A stretch of 6,899 nt of DNA from Desulfobacterales bacterium. Its GTDB lineage: Bacteria > Desulfobacterota > Desulfobacteria > Desulfobacterales > Desulfobacteraceae. Location of the stretch: NCBI GenBank assembly GCA_022361535.1, contig JAKSAU010001214.1, forward strand, positions 1-6,899. Reading direction: 5' to 3'. The notes under the pieces were generated by a model that was not told the origin of the DNA, searched no databases, and saw nothing but the letters and a program-made list of their open reading frames with translations. A program made the translations under genes and the position numbers. Numbering within the stretch: position 1 is the stretch's first letter; each line of letters opens with the position of its first letter. Below are positions 1 through 5,425 of the stretch, one piece after another.

Positions 1-81
1 CGGTTGCCGCATTTTTTCCAAAAATACGCCTGGCCTGATGCCTTTTTCTTAGGAAAAGCGAGCCTTCTTGCCAAAGCCTAG
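1..81 (+). CDS. possible C-terminal tail of a gene entering from the left edge
   Basis: Reading from base 1 in frame 1 gives 26 open codons, ending with a TAG at 79-81 (C-terminal residues ...DAFFLGKASLLAKA). The composition (FFQKYAWPDAFF...) looks protein-like, and the other two plus frames close sooner. The gene would converge on the metallo-hydrolase that follows. The stop codon lies inside a perfect 12-bp palindrome (AAGCCTAGGCTT, 74-85). No domain can be recognised in so short a piece, and 26 open codons can occur by chance, so this is tentative. The 64 bases between it and the next gene hold only short GC stems (for example GGGGC-TTAT-GCCCC at 141-154) and no clear terminator. Confidence 0.35.
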   Translation, partial: RLPHFFQKYAWPDAFFLGKASLLAKA

Positions 82-145
82 GCTTATGAGCCCTGGAAAG
101 GATAATGGACAGTTAAGAAAACTGATTGTGTGGGGTATAAGGGGC

Positions 146-898
146 TTATGCCCCGATACAGTCCATGGATGCAAACTTTGGCTCGTGAAGCGGGATAAGA
201 ATATCAGCCTCCTGGCGAACTCTTGCCATGATATCGTATGCAGAATACACATCCACATGGGTGCCGGGTGGGATCACATCCATTTCCATACCGCGGATTT
301 CAGGTGGTGGATCATAGTTCTCATCAATGATGCAAAAACCTGTGATGGCAGCTTTGCCTTCAGATGTATCTATAAAAACGGTTAATCCCCCTTTTGTGTG
401 AACCGGGGTGTGGACGACCCGGATACCGTCCACAATCTGGGTGTCCCTGTCAATGATTGTAATCTGACCGTTCTCCTCCACATCCTCGATATAGTCTTCT
501 AAATATCTATAGTCTAAAGGATGCGGGTTATGCACGGATTCAAGCTCTGCTTTATGGACAAAGAATCTTGCGTTTTCACATTTGTAATCGTTTTCGCAAT
601 GATCCATATGAAGATGGGTATGGATGACGATATCAATATCAGAGGGAAGCAGCCCGTGTTCTTTTAATCCCTGCTCAAAAGTATAAATCTTCCCGTTAAT
701 GGCCTTTTCTCTTTCTTCGGATTGGATGGGGTTCATCTCCCCTGTGTCTACAAGAATATTTTTGTCCCCGCCTTTTATGATCCAGGTGTAGATGGGAATC
801 GTATAAGTCTGGCCCTGTCCGTGCTGGTAAGTCATCATGCTTTTGTCAAACACTTTAGTACCCATGACCACCGGATGAATCGTATATTCAGTACCCAT
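146..898 (-). CDS. metallo-beta-lactamase-fold hydrolase, N-acyl-homoserine-lactonase-like
   Basis: A 250-residue cytoplasmic protein with no signal peptide. The metallo-beta-lactamase fold is shown by ILVDTG (48-53), the zinc motif H95-x-H97-x-D99-H100 (within HTHLHMDH), the TPVHTKGG segment with H167, and a final H238 in PLHEP. Spacing and length resemble the AHL-lactonase-like group, whose members open lactones or hydrolyse other ester-like substrates; the actual substrate cannot be read from sequence. The usual bridging aspartate after H167 (TGD in AiiA-type enzymes) appears as TGFC (F188, C189), so the second metal site may be altered. The ATG at 898 is chosen because AAGGAG (913-908, minus strand) lies 9 nt upstream. 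The gene has its own promoter and is divergent from the bacterioferritin gene. It stands alone, so context gives no substrate. The fold is secure; a quorum-quenching role is not. Confidence 0.88.
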   Translation of the reverse strand: MGTEYTIHPVVMGTKVFDKSMMTYQHGQGQTYTIPIYTWIIKGGDKNILVDTGEMNPIQSEEREKAINGKIYTFEQGLKEHGLLPSDIDIVIHTHLHMDHCENDYKCENARFFVHKAELESVHNPHPLDYRYLEDYIEDVEENGQITIIDRDTQIVDGIRVVHTPVHTKGGLTVFIDTSEGKAAITGFCIIDENYDPPPEIRGMEMDVIPPGTHVDVYSAYDIMARVRQEADILIPLHEPKFASMDCIGA

Positions 899-935
899 TG
901 AAATGATCTCCTTGTCTGGTTATCCCCTGTCTCAC

Positions 936-948
936 CCTTTGGCAAAGG
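936..948. promoter_or_regulatory. perfect inverted repeat over the transcription start, possible operator
   Basis: CCTTTG-G-CAAAGG is a 13-bp perfect inverted repeat. It overlaps the end of the -10 box and the predicted start point of the metallo-hydrolase promoter. A dimeric repressor bound here would block initiation. No regulator gene is in the window, and the site matches no box I can name. Confidence 0.35.
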
Positions 949-974
949 TATAGGAAAATTTGTATGGGTGTCAA
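947..974 (-). promoter_or_regulatory. sigma70-like promoter for the metallo-hydrolase
   Basis: On the minus strand, TTGACA (974-969) is followed after 16 nt by TATACC (952-947). The -35 box is consensus and the -10 box is fair. Transcription should start near 940, about 40 nt before the ATG at 898. It is the best promoter match in the window. Confidence 0.6.
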
Positions 975-1036
975 TGGGGTATGAAAACTCTAATCTGGAG
1001 CAAGTAAATTTATGGGGAACTTAATGTAACTCAAAC

Positions 1037-1066
1037 TTGCAAATGAAGCATAATGTTCGATATGGA
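1037..1066 (+). promoter_or_regulatory. weak candidate promoter for bacterioferritin
   Basis: TTGCAA (1037-1042) and TATGGA (1061-1066) are 18 nt apart, upstream of the bacterioferritin gene. Both boxes are poor matches. An alternative -10 is TATAAA at 1067-1072, which has no matching -35. Some promoter must lie in 899-1104, but this placement is uncertain. No convincing Fur box is visible. Confidence 0.25.
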
Positions 1067-1104
1067 TATAAAAGTTGAGCGTATTTAAATCACGAACAAC
1101 ATAA

Positions 1105-1111
1105 AAAGGAG
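1105..1111 (+). promoter_or_regulatory. ribosome binding site deciding the bacterioferritin start
   Basis: AAAGGAG lies 1 nt before the ATG at 1113 but 7 nt before the in-frame ATG at 1119. Normal spacing therefore favours 1119 as the start, giving an N-terminus MASQREKK. Confidence 0.75.
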
Positions 1112-1118
1112 AATGAAT

Positions 1119-1649
1119 ATGGCGTCTCAAAGAGAAAAAAAGAAACAAAAGGTTATAGACGTGTTAAACCAGGCCCGGTCTATGGAGCTTTTGGCAATTA
1201 CCCAATACATGAACCAGCATTATAATCTGGATGACATGGACTTTGGTGAGTTTGCCGCAAAACTCAAACTCATTGCCATTGATGAAATGCGTCATGCAGA
1301 AATGTTTGCCGAACGGATTAAGGAACTGGGCGGAGAGCCTACAACCGAGCCTGCCGGGAAAGCTGTCAGGAATCAGGAAGTTGAAACCGTTTTCCCCTTT
1401 GACTCTGAAGAAGAAGACAAGGCTATTGATGCCTACAACGGTTTTTTAAATGTCTGCAGGGAAAACAATGACAGTATCAGTATGAAATTGTTTGAAACGA
1501 TTATTGATGATGAACAGGTACATTACAATTATTTTGACAGCATCAGTGCCCATATTGAGAAACTGGGCAATGCCTATCTTGCCAGAATCGCCGGAACACC
1601 TTCTTCCAGCGGTTTGACTCCAAGCGGATTTGTTGTCAGTGAGGAGTAA
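1119..1649 (+). CDS. bfr: bacterioferritin (haem-binding ferritin)
   Basis: A 176-residue four-helix ferritin that oxidises Fe(II) at a di-iron centre and stores ferric mineral inside a 24-subunit cytoplasmic shell. Counting from the ATG at 1119, all six ferroxidase ligands are present: E23, E56, H59, E99, E132 and H135. M57 within DEMRHA is at the haem-ligand position, so this is a bacterioferritin and not a haem-free ferritin or rubrerythrin (no rubredoxin CxxC domain). This numbering and the C-terminal AGTPSSSG segment match what I remember of the D. desulfuricans protein, which carries Fe-coproporphyrin III at the dimer interface; the same cofactor here is an inference. The roughly 18-residue tail beyond the usual 158 residues fits that subgroup. 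An in-frame ATG at 1113 is only 1 nt from the ribosome binding site and is less likely. The gene is monocistronic and ends at a strong terminator. Confidence 0.95.
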   Translation: MASQREKKKQKVIDVLNQARSMELLAITQYMNQHYNLDDMDFGEFAAKLKLIAIDEMRHAEMFAERIKELGGEPTTEPAGKAVRNQEVETVFPFDSEEEDKAIDAYNGFLNVCRENNDSISMKLFETIIDDEQVHYNYFDSISAHIEKLGNAYLARIAGTPSSSGLTPSGFVVSEE

Positions 1650-1683
1650 ATCCCAAGTTTAATAGAATGTCATGGAAAAAATA

Positions 1684-1725
1684 AAACACCCGGCCTCCTG
1701 ACAGGAAGCCGGGTGTTTGTTTTTG
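1684..1725. terminator. bidirectional intrinsic terminator between bfr and the ABC operon
   Basis: Arms AAACACCCGGC (1684-1694) and GCCGGGTGTTT (1708-1718) pair over 11 bp. They continue, after one mismatch (C1695/A1707), through TCCT/AGGA. The plus strand continues GTTTTTG; on the minus strand the stem is followed by TATTTTTTCC. It therefore can end both the bacterioferritin transcript and the converging ABC operon. Confidence 0.9.
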
Positions 1726-1738
1726 CTTAAAAGACAGA

Positions 1739-2470
1739 TTAAAGAATCTGTTTGAGGAACAATTTAGTCCTGTCGTGGGTTGGATTGGTGTAAAATTGTT
1801 CCGGGGTGCCTTCTTCTACGATCTGGCCCTCATCCATGAAAATTACCCTGTCGCCTACCTCACGGGCAAAGCCCATTTCATGAGTAACACAGACCATGGT
1901 CATACCTTCTTTGGCCAGGGTTTTCATAACATCCAGAACCTCACCGATCATTTCCGGGTCAAGTGCGGATGTGGGCTCATCAAAGAGCATGATTTTGGGG
2001 TCCATGGCAAGTGCCCTTGCAATGGCAACACGCTGTTGCTGTCCACCGGATAAGTTAGATGGCCAGGCATGGGCTTTGTTGGCGATCCCGACTTTTTCAA
2101 GCAAGGCCATGGCTTTGTCTTCTCTTTCTTTTTTATTCCGCTTTCTCACAAGTTTCTGGGCAAGGCATACATTGCCCAGGATAGTCTGGTGGGGAAAAAG
2201 ATTAAAAGACTGGAAAACCATGCCCATTTCAGCACGGATTTTGTTGATGTCTGTCTTGGGATCGAAAATATCAACACCGTCCACCAGGATTTGCCCGTGA
2301 TCCGCAGTTTCAAGCCGGTTCAGGCAACGCAGGAATGTGGATTTACCGGATCCCGAAGGCCCGATGACTACAACCACTTCACCCGCGTTAATGGTATTGG
2401 TGACATCCACCAGTGCTTTGACTTCATGGGGGACGTAAAATGTCTTATAAATATTTTTTACTTCAATCAT
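1739..2470 (-). CDS. polar amino acid ABC transporter, ATP-binding protein (GlnQ/HisP type)
   Basis: A 243-residue cytoplasmic ATPase that powers amino acid import. All nucleotide-binding motifs are intact: Walker [10 protein letters not shown] (37-45), Q-loop Q87 in [11 protein letters not shown], signature LSGGQ (140-144), Walker B MLFDEP (161-166), D-loop SALD (168-171) and switch histidine H197. The length and the phrases NLFPH and [10 protein letters not shown] are typical of the polar amino acid uptake (PAAT) family, and there is no C-terminal regulatory domain of the methionine-importer (MetN) type. The start ATG at 2470 overlaps the permease stop codon (ATGA). A ribosome binding site AAGGAGGA lies 10 nt upstream inside the permease gene, so translation is coupled. 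The gene is last in the operon and ends just before the bidirectional terminator. Amino acid specificity cannot be read from the ATPase. Confidence 0.95.
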   Translation of the reverse strand: MIEVKNIYKTFYVPHEVKALVDVTNTINAGEVVVVIGPSGSGKSTFLRCLNRLETADHGQILVDGVDIFDPKTDINKIRAEMGMVFQSFNLFPHQTILGNVCLAQKLVRKRNKKEREDKAMALLEKVGIANKAHAWPSNLSGGQQQRVAIARALAMDPKIMLFDEPTSALDPEMIGEVLDVMKTLAKEGMTMVCVTHEMGFAREVGDRVIFMDEGQIVEEGTPEQFYTNPTHDRTKLFLKQIL

Positions 2471-3483
2471 TTTGTAGCAGTCCTCCTTTCCAGATACTGG
2501 ACAAACATGGAGAGCGTAAAGGTCATACTCAAATAGAGGATGGCGCAGATAAACCAGAGCTCAAAAGTCTGCAGACTGGTGGTAATACCTTCACGCGTCG
2601 CTTTTGTCAGTTCCACGATGGAAATAACGCCTAGAAGTGAGGAGTCCTTGATTAGGTTAATGAACTGTCCGGCAAGTGGAGGAAGAATGGTTTTCAGGGC
2701 CTGGGGCAGGACAATGTGGAACATGCACTGAAAATAGGTCATGCCCTGGGACCTTGCTGCTTCCACCTGGCCCGGATGAATGGCTTCGATACCGGCACGT
2801 ACGATCTCAACAACATAGGCACCGGTAAAAACGGACAATGCCATGATACCGTACCATTCAGGATGGAGCTTGGGCAGACCGTTCATAGACAGCAGCGAAT
2901 TCACGGTGGTGCCCAGTACAAAATAGAAAATCATGATCTGGACAAGCAGGGGTGATCCCCTGATGATCTCCACATAGGTCATGGCTGTCCACTTTAGAAC
3001 AGGGGTGTCAGACACCCTGGCCACACCGCCGATTATTCCCAAAAGGATACCGAATATGGTGGATATAAATGACACTTTCAGGGTCACCCAAAGCCCTTTG
3101 GCCATAATTCCGGGCTTCCAGTCTCCCACATACTCGGCAATGACATCCCCGGGAGAGATCATGTCACCTTCGTCCCAGTCAAAAGAGCCTTTGGGGACTG
3201 AATAGGTTGATGGTTCACCGTCCGTTTCTACGGTAAGGTTCACCTTTTCACCTTTGTCTTCAATGGTCAGGATTTCACCGTCAGCCTCTGCATGGATGGT
3301 GATCGTCTCCTGGTACATAAAATACTTGGGTACTTTGAACCACCGCCACTGATATTCGACGGCCACTGTCGCATAATAGACAGAGAAGATGACCGTGAAA
3401 ATCAAGGCAAAGAATCCGATAACAGAAATAATATAACCGGTTGGATTGCTCAGCCGCTTAATGTTGGATGTGTTTTCTTCCAT
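2467..3483 (-). CDS. polar amino acid ABC transporter permease with a long extracytoplasmic insert
   Basis: A 338-residue inner-membrane pore protein. Residues from about G130 ([10 protein letters not shown]) to the end form a standard HisM/GlnP-type permease with several membrane segments. The EAA loop, EAARSQGM...VLPQ (241-261), docks on the ATPase. PAAT permeases are usually about 220 residues; here about 120 residues are added at the N-terminus. The addition is a membrane segment (about 17-40) followed by roughly 85 polar, strand-rich residues (about 41-127) with SPGDVIAEY (110-118), which resembles the turn of a lipoyl-like beta domain. If the first segment spans in-to-out, the insert faces the periplasm, where it could contact the binding protein. 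The start at 3483 has a modest GTAAGG site 7 nt upstream. One permease gene implies a homodimeric pore. The family call is secure; the role of the insert is unknown. Confidence 0.93.
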   Translation of the reverse strand: MEENTSNIKRLSNPTGYIISVIGFFALIFTVIFSVYYATVAVEYQWRWFKVPKYFMYQETITIHAEADGEILTIEDKGEKVNLTVETDGEPSTYSVPKGSFDWDEGDMISPGDVIAEYVGDWKPGIMAKGLWVTLKVSFISTIFGILLGIIGGVARVSDTPVLKWTAMTYVEIIRGSPLLVQIMIFYFVLGTTVNSLLSMNGLPKLHPEWYGIMALSVFTGAYVVEIVRAGIEAIHPGQVEAARSQGMTYFQCMFHIVLPQALKTILPPLAGQFINLIKDSSLLGVISIVELTKATREGITTSLQTFELWFICAILYLSMTFTLSMFVQYLERRTATK

Positions 3484-3508
3484 ATTTACGCCTTACAAAT
3501 TACAAAAC

Positions 3509-3535
3509 GGGCCGGCAGTATAAAACTGCCGGCCC
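3509..3535 (-). terminator. intra-operon hairpin between the binding-protein and permease genes
   Basis: GGGCCGGCAGT (3509-3519) pairs perfectly with ACTGCCGGCCC (3525-3535) over 11 bp around a 5-nt loop. On the minus strand it starts 21 nt after the binding-protein stop and is followed by GTTTTGTAATTTG, a broken T-run. It is best read as a leaky terminator or 3' RNA stabiliser that makes the receptor more abundant than the membrane parts, as hairpins do in other ABC operons. Confidence 0.7.
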
Positions 3536-3556
3536 TGATTAAAATCTAAGAATGTA

Positions 3557-4378
3557 TTATTCCTGGAGATCTTTTTTCCAGTCAGCGGTCTTGATCCATT
3601 TGTCGTAGGATTTCTGCCATCTGCCGTCATTCTTGTACTGGCGGATGAAGTTGTTCAGGAAGTTAAGGAAGTCAGGATCGCCTTTTTTGATTGCCATAGC
3701 AAGGGGCTCAAAAGTAAAGGGTTTGTTCAGGGCATAAGTTTTGCCTTCACCGTGAACTGCCTGGAAGAACTCAATCAGGGGAAGATCATATACAGTTGCG
3801 TCTGCATTACCCTGGATAACTTCCATGCAAGCTTCTGCTTCAACTTCATAGGATTTGTAAGTCGCTTTGGGGATCAAGCGTTTAATAGCCTGCTCACCAG
3901 TGGTACCAAGTTTGGAGCATACAACGTATTTGGGATCGTTCAGGTCTTTATAGGATTTGATTTTGCCTTCGTGTTTTTTGTTCACGAGAATGGCCTGACC
4001 TACAACAATGTAAGGATCAGCGAAATTAACTGCCAGGTTTCTTTCCTGTGTAAGGGTCATACCTGAAATGATAATATCATACTTATCAGTGAGGAGACCG
4101 GGGATAATACCGTCCCACGCAGTGTTAACCGGTTCGTATTTTACTTTCATGGCCTTGGCAAGGGCTTTACCCATGTCAATGTCAAAACCCATGTATTTCC
4201 CTTTTGTATTAGTCATTTCAAAGGGAAGGTAGCCGGATTCAAAGCCAACACGGATTTTGCCCGCTTTTACAATGGCTTCAAGGGTGGATTTTTTGGCAAG
4301 TTCGATATCTGCACTAAATGCAGGTGCAGAAACCAGGACAAAAGCCAAAGCAAACAGCGATACAAGAATCTTTTTCAT
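3557..4378 (-). CDS. periplasmic amino acid-binding protein of the ABC transporter
   Basis: A 273-residue family 3 solute-binding protein, the receptor of the importer. Residues 1-23 are a signal peptide: MKK, a hydrophobic core, then APAFSA before a likely signal peptidase I cut; no lipobox cysteine is present, so it is soluble. Family marks are GFDIDMGKALAKAM (64-77), SGMTLTQER with R113 at the position that binds the ligand carboxylate in HisJ, LGTTGE (157-162), and D198 in VYDLP where HisJ D161 binds the amino group. These residues point to an alpha-amino acid ligand, but side-chain specificity cannot be settled. C154 and C184 are the only cysteines of the mature protein and might form a disulfide. 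The start at 4378 follows AGGAGGAGAAAG, a strong ribosome binding site. It is first in the operon, upstream of the hairpin that could favour its expression. Confidence 0.95.
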   Translation of the reverse strand: MKKILVSLFALAFVLVSAPAFSADIELAKKSTLEAIVKAGKIRVGFESGYLPFEMTNTKGKYMGFDIDMGKALAKAMKVKYEPVNTAWDGIIPGLLTDKYDIIISGMTLTQERNLAVNFADPYIVVGQAILVNKKHEGKIKSYKDLNDPKYVVCSKLGTTGEQAIKRLIPKATYKSYEVEAEACMEVIQGNADATVYDLPLIEFFQAVHGEGKTYALNKPFTFEPLAMAIKKGDPDFLNFLNNFIRQYKNDGRWQKSYDKWIKTADWKKDLQE

Positions 4379-4565
4379 CTTTCTCCTCCTAATAAAAATA
4401 GTTGACGGTTTTCCCCATTCAATCAGGGAAATGGAGACAAACCATCAAGTTAATTAAATGATAAATCCTCCTATAAGTGAGATTAATTCTTAGCATAATA
4501 TTTTTAAATGGCAAGCAATATTTATTGGTATTTCTATAATCAGGTTCTGTTGCTACCATCATAGC

Positions 4566-4594
4566 GACATATATCGGGTCTTGTGAAAAGTCAA
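4566..4594 (-). promoter_or_regulatory. candidate promoter for the ABC transporter operon
   Basis: On the minus strand, TTGACT (4594-4589) is followed after 17 nt by TATGTC (4571-4566). The -35 box is good and the -10 box is weak. It would give a leader of about 180 nt before the binding-protein start at 4378. A nearer but poorer candidate is TTGCTT (4518-4513) with TATGCT (4497-4492) at a short 15-nt spacing. Confidence 0.35.
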
Positions 4595-4647
4595 GTTTGA
4601 ATGTCACTTATATAATTGAAATTCGTGGAAATCAGGAGGGCTTTATA

Positions 4648-4674
4648 ATGAGGGTTTTGGGTAAGTGTTTATAA
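4648..4674 (+). CDS. possible leader peptide or relic start (8 residues)
   Basis: The frame ATG-AGG-GTT-TTG-GGT-AAG-TGT-TTA-TAA (MRVLGKCL) is preceded by AGGAGGG (4634-4640) at an ideal 7-nt spacing, the best ribosome binding site on this strand in the window. A TATAAT (4611-4616) sits upstream but has no good -35 partner. It could be a leader peptide, the remnant start of a lost gene, or chance. No run of one amino acid suggests classical attenuation. Confidence 0.25.
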   Translation: MRVLGKCL

Positions 4675-4730
4675 TTACAACGTAATGGTTTATCCATTGC
4701 ATGGTCTGTTTTGGCCGGCTCGCCATATAG

Positions 4731-4760
4731 TTGACTTGATCAAACGAACCATCGTATGAT
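4731..4760 (+). promoter_or_regulatory. sigma70-like promoter for the phosphoesterase-ParB operon
   Basis: TTGACT (4731-4736) and TATGAT (4755-4760) are 18 nt apart, five of six matches to consensus in each box. Transcription would start near 4767, giving a leader of about 27 nt before the ATG at 4794. A small TTGATCAA palindrome (4736-4743) overlaps the last base of the -35 box. Confidence 0.5.
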
Positions 4761-4793
4761 TGCCAGGATTTTTAACCCTAACGGAAATTATTC

Positions 4794-5420
4794 ATGGGCC
4801 GTATACAATCCCTTGGAAAAAGACATAACCTGCGAATTCTTCTTGTATCGGATTTTACAGAAGCTCAATTGACAAAGGATGTCGAAAACAAAACCCTGCC
4901 GCCTGTCGATCTGACCATTTCCTGCGGAGATATGGAGCCTGAGTATCTTTCATTTTTGCGAGATCGTCTTGACGCCCCTCTTTACTATGTAAAAGGCAAC
5001 CACGATATCCGTTACTCACCAGGCAATTTGTTTGGATGTGAAAATATTCATGGCCGGGTGGTGACGATAGGGGGCTTAAATATTCTGGGACTGGAAGGCT
5101 CCATGTGGTACAATGGCGGACCTAATCAGTATACAGAAGCCGCGATGAAAAAAATATTGTTCTGGATGGGATTCCAAATTTGGCGAAAGAAACCCATCCA
5201 CATGGTGGTAACCCATGCGCCTCCCCGGGGAATTCACGACCGGGAAGATTTATGCCATATGGGGTTTGAATGCTTTAACCGGTTGATCGTCAAACAAAGC
5301 CCGGACTATTTTATCCATGGTCACGTCCATGAGGCATTTGATAACTTTGAGCAGCGAATGACATGGGCCAACCGTACCCGGGTAATCAATACATGCGGAC
5401 ACATCATAATTGAGGTCTGA
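4794..5420 (+). CDS. metallophosphoesterase with an atypical first metal motif
   Basis: A 208-residue cytoplasmic calcineurin-like phosphoesterase, expected to hydrolyse a phosphomonoester or phosphodiester with two metal ions. Motifs in order are SD (19-20), GD (45-46 in SCGDMEPEYLSF), GNHD (68-71), H141 in VVTHAPPRG, and GHVH (176-179). The usual DxH of motif 1 reads D20-F-T22, so the first-metal histidine is missing while every other ligand is kept. I recall a group of uncharacterised bacterial phosphoesterases that share SCGDLxPEYLSFL, GSMxYNxGPxQYTE, THAPxxGxxDxxDxCHxGF and also lack this histidine; the matching GSMWYNGGPNQYTE (102-115) and HMGFE (155-159) segments here support membership. 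Substrate is unknown. The start has only a weak ribosome binding site (CGGAAA). It is first in a two-gene operon, 5 nt before the ParB-RAM gene. Confidence 0.88.
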   Translation: MGRIQSLGKRHNLRILLVSDFTEAQLTKDVENKTLPPVDLTISCGDMEPEYLSFLRDRLDAPLYYVKGNHDIRYSPGNLFGCENIHGRVVTIGGLNILGLEGSMWYNGGPNQYTEAAMKKILFWMGFQIWRKKPIHMVVTHAPPRGIHDREDLCHMGFECFNRLIVKQSPDYFIHGHVHEAFDNFEQRMTWANRTRVINTCGHIIIEV

Positions 5421-5425
5421 GAATA

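Larger units (their letters stand above)
4379..4793. other. non-coding divergent regulatory region
   Basis: These 415 bases lie between the divergent ABC operon and the phosphoesterase operon. The region is AT-rich and has no credible long gene; a 62-codon minus-strand frame (4607-4419) shows no domain and lacks a ribosome binding site. It holds candidate promoters facing both ways, an AGGAGG (minus strand, near 4472) followed by no ATG, GTG or TTG at normal spacing, a TTAATTAA palindrome (4450-4457), the short frame at 4648-4674 and a weak stem AATGG-TTTAT-CCATT (4684-4698). Confidence 0.6.

Noticed and set aside
68..385. 105-codon plus-strand frame at the left end
   Set aside because: Most of it is antisense to the metallo-hydrolase gene, whose zinc motifs establish the real coding strand.
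1037..1075. Possible Fur or PerR box before bacterioferritin (CATAATGTTCGATATG)
   Set aside because: Only CATA/TATG ends are symmetric; the match to Fur or PerR consensus is poor and no second copy is seen.
1113..1118. Earlier in-frame ATG for bacterioferritin
   Set aside because: It is only 1 nt from the GGAG ribosome binding site; the ATG at 1119 has normal spacing and gives numbering that fits the family.
2069..2536. 155-codon plus-strand frame across the ATPase and permease genes
   Set aside because: It is antisense to genes with intact ATPase and permease motifs and has no domain of its own.
4419..4607. 62-codon minus-strand frame upstream of the binding protein
   Set aside because: It has no ribosome binding site, no recognisable domain and an unusual residue mix; it lies in AT-rich regulatory DNA.
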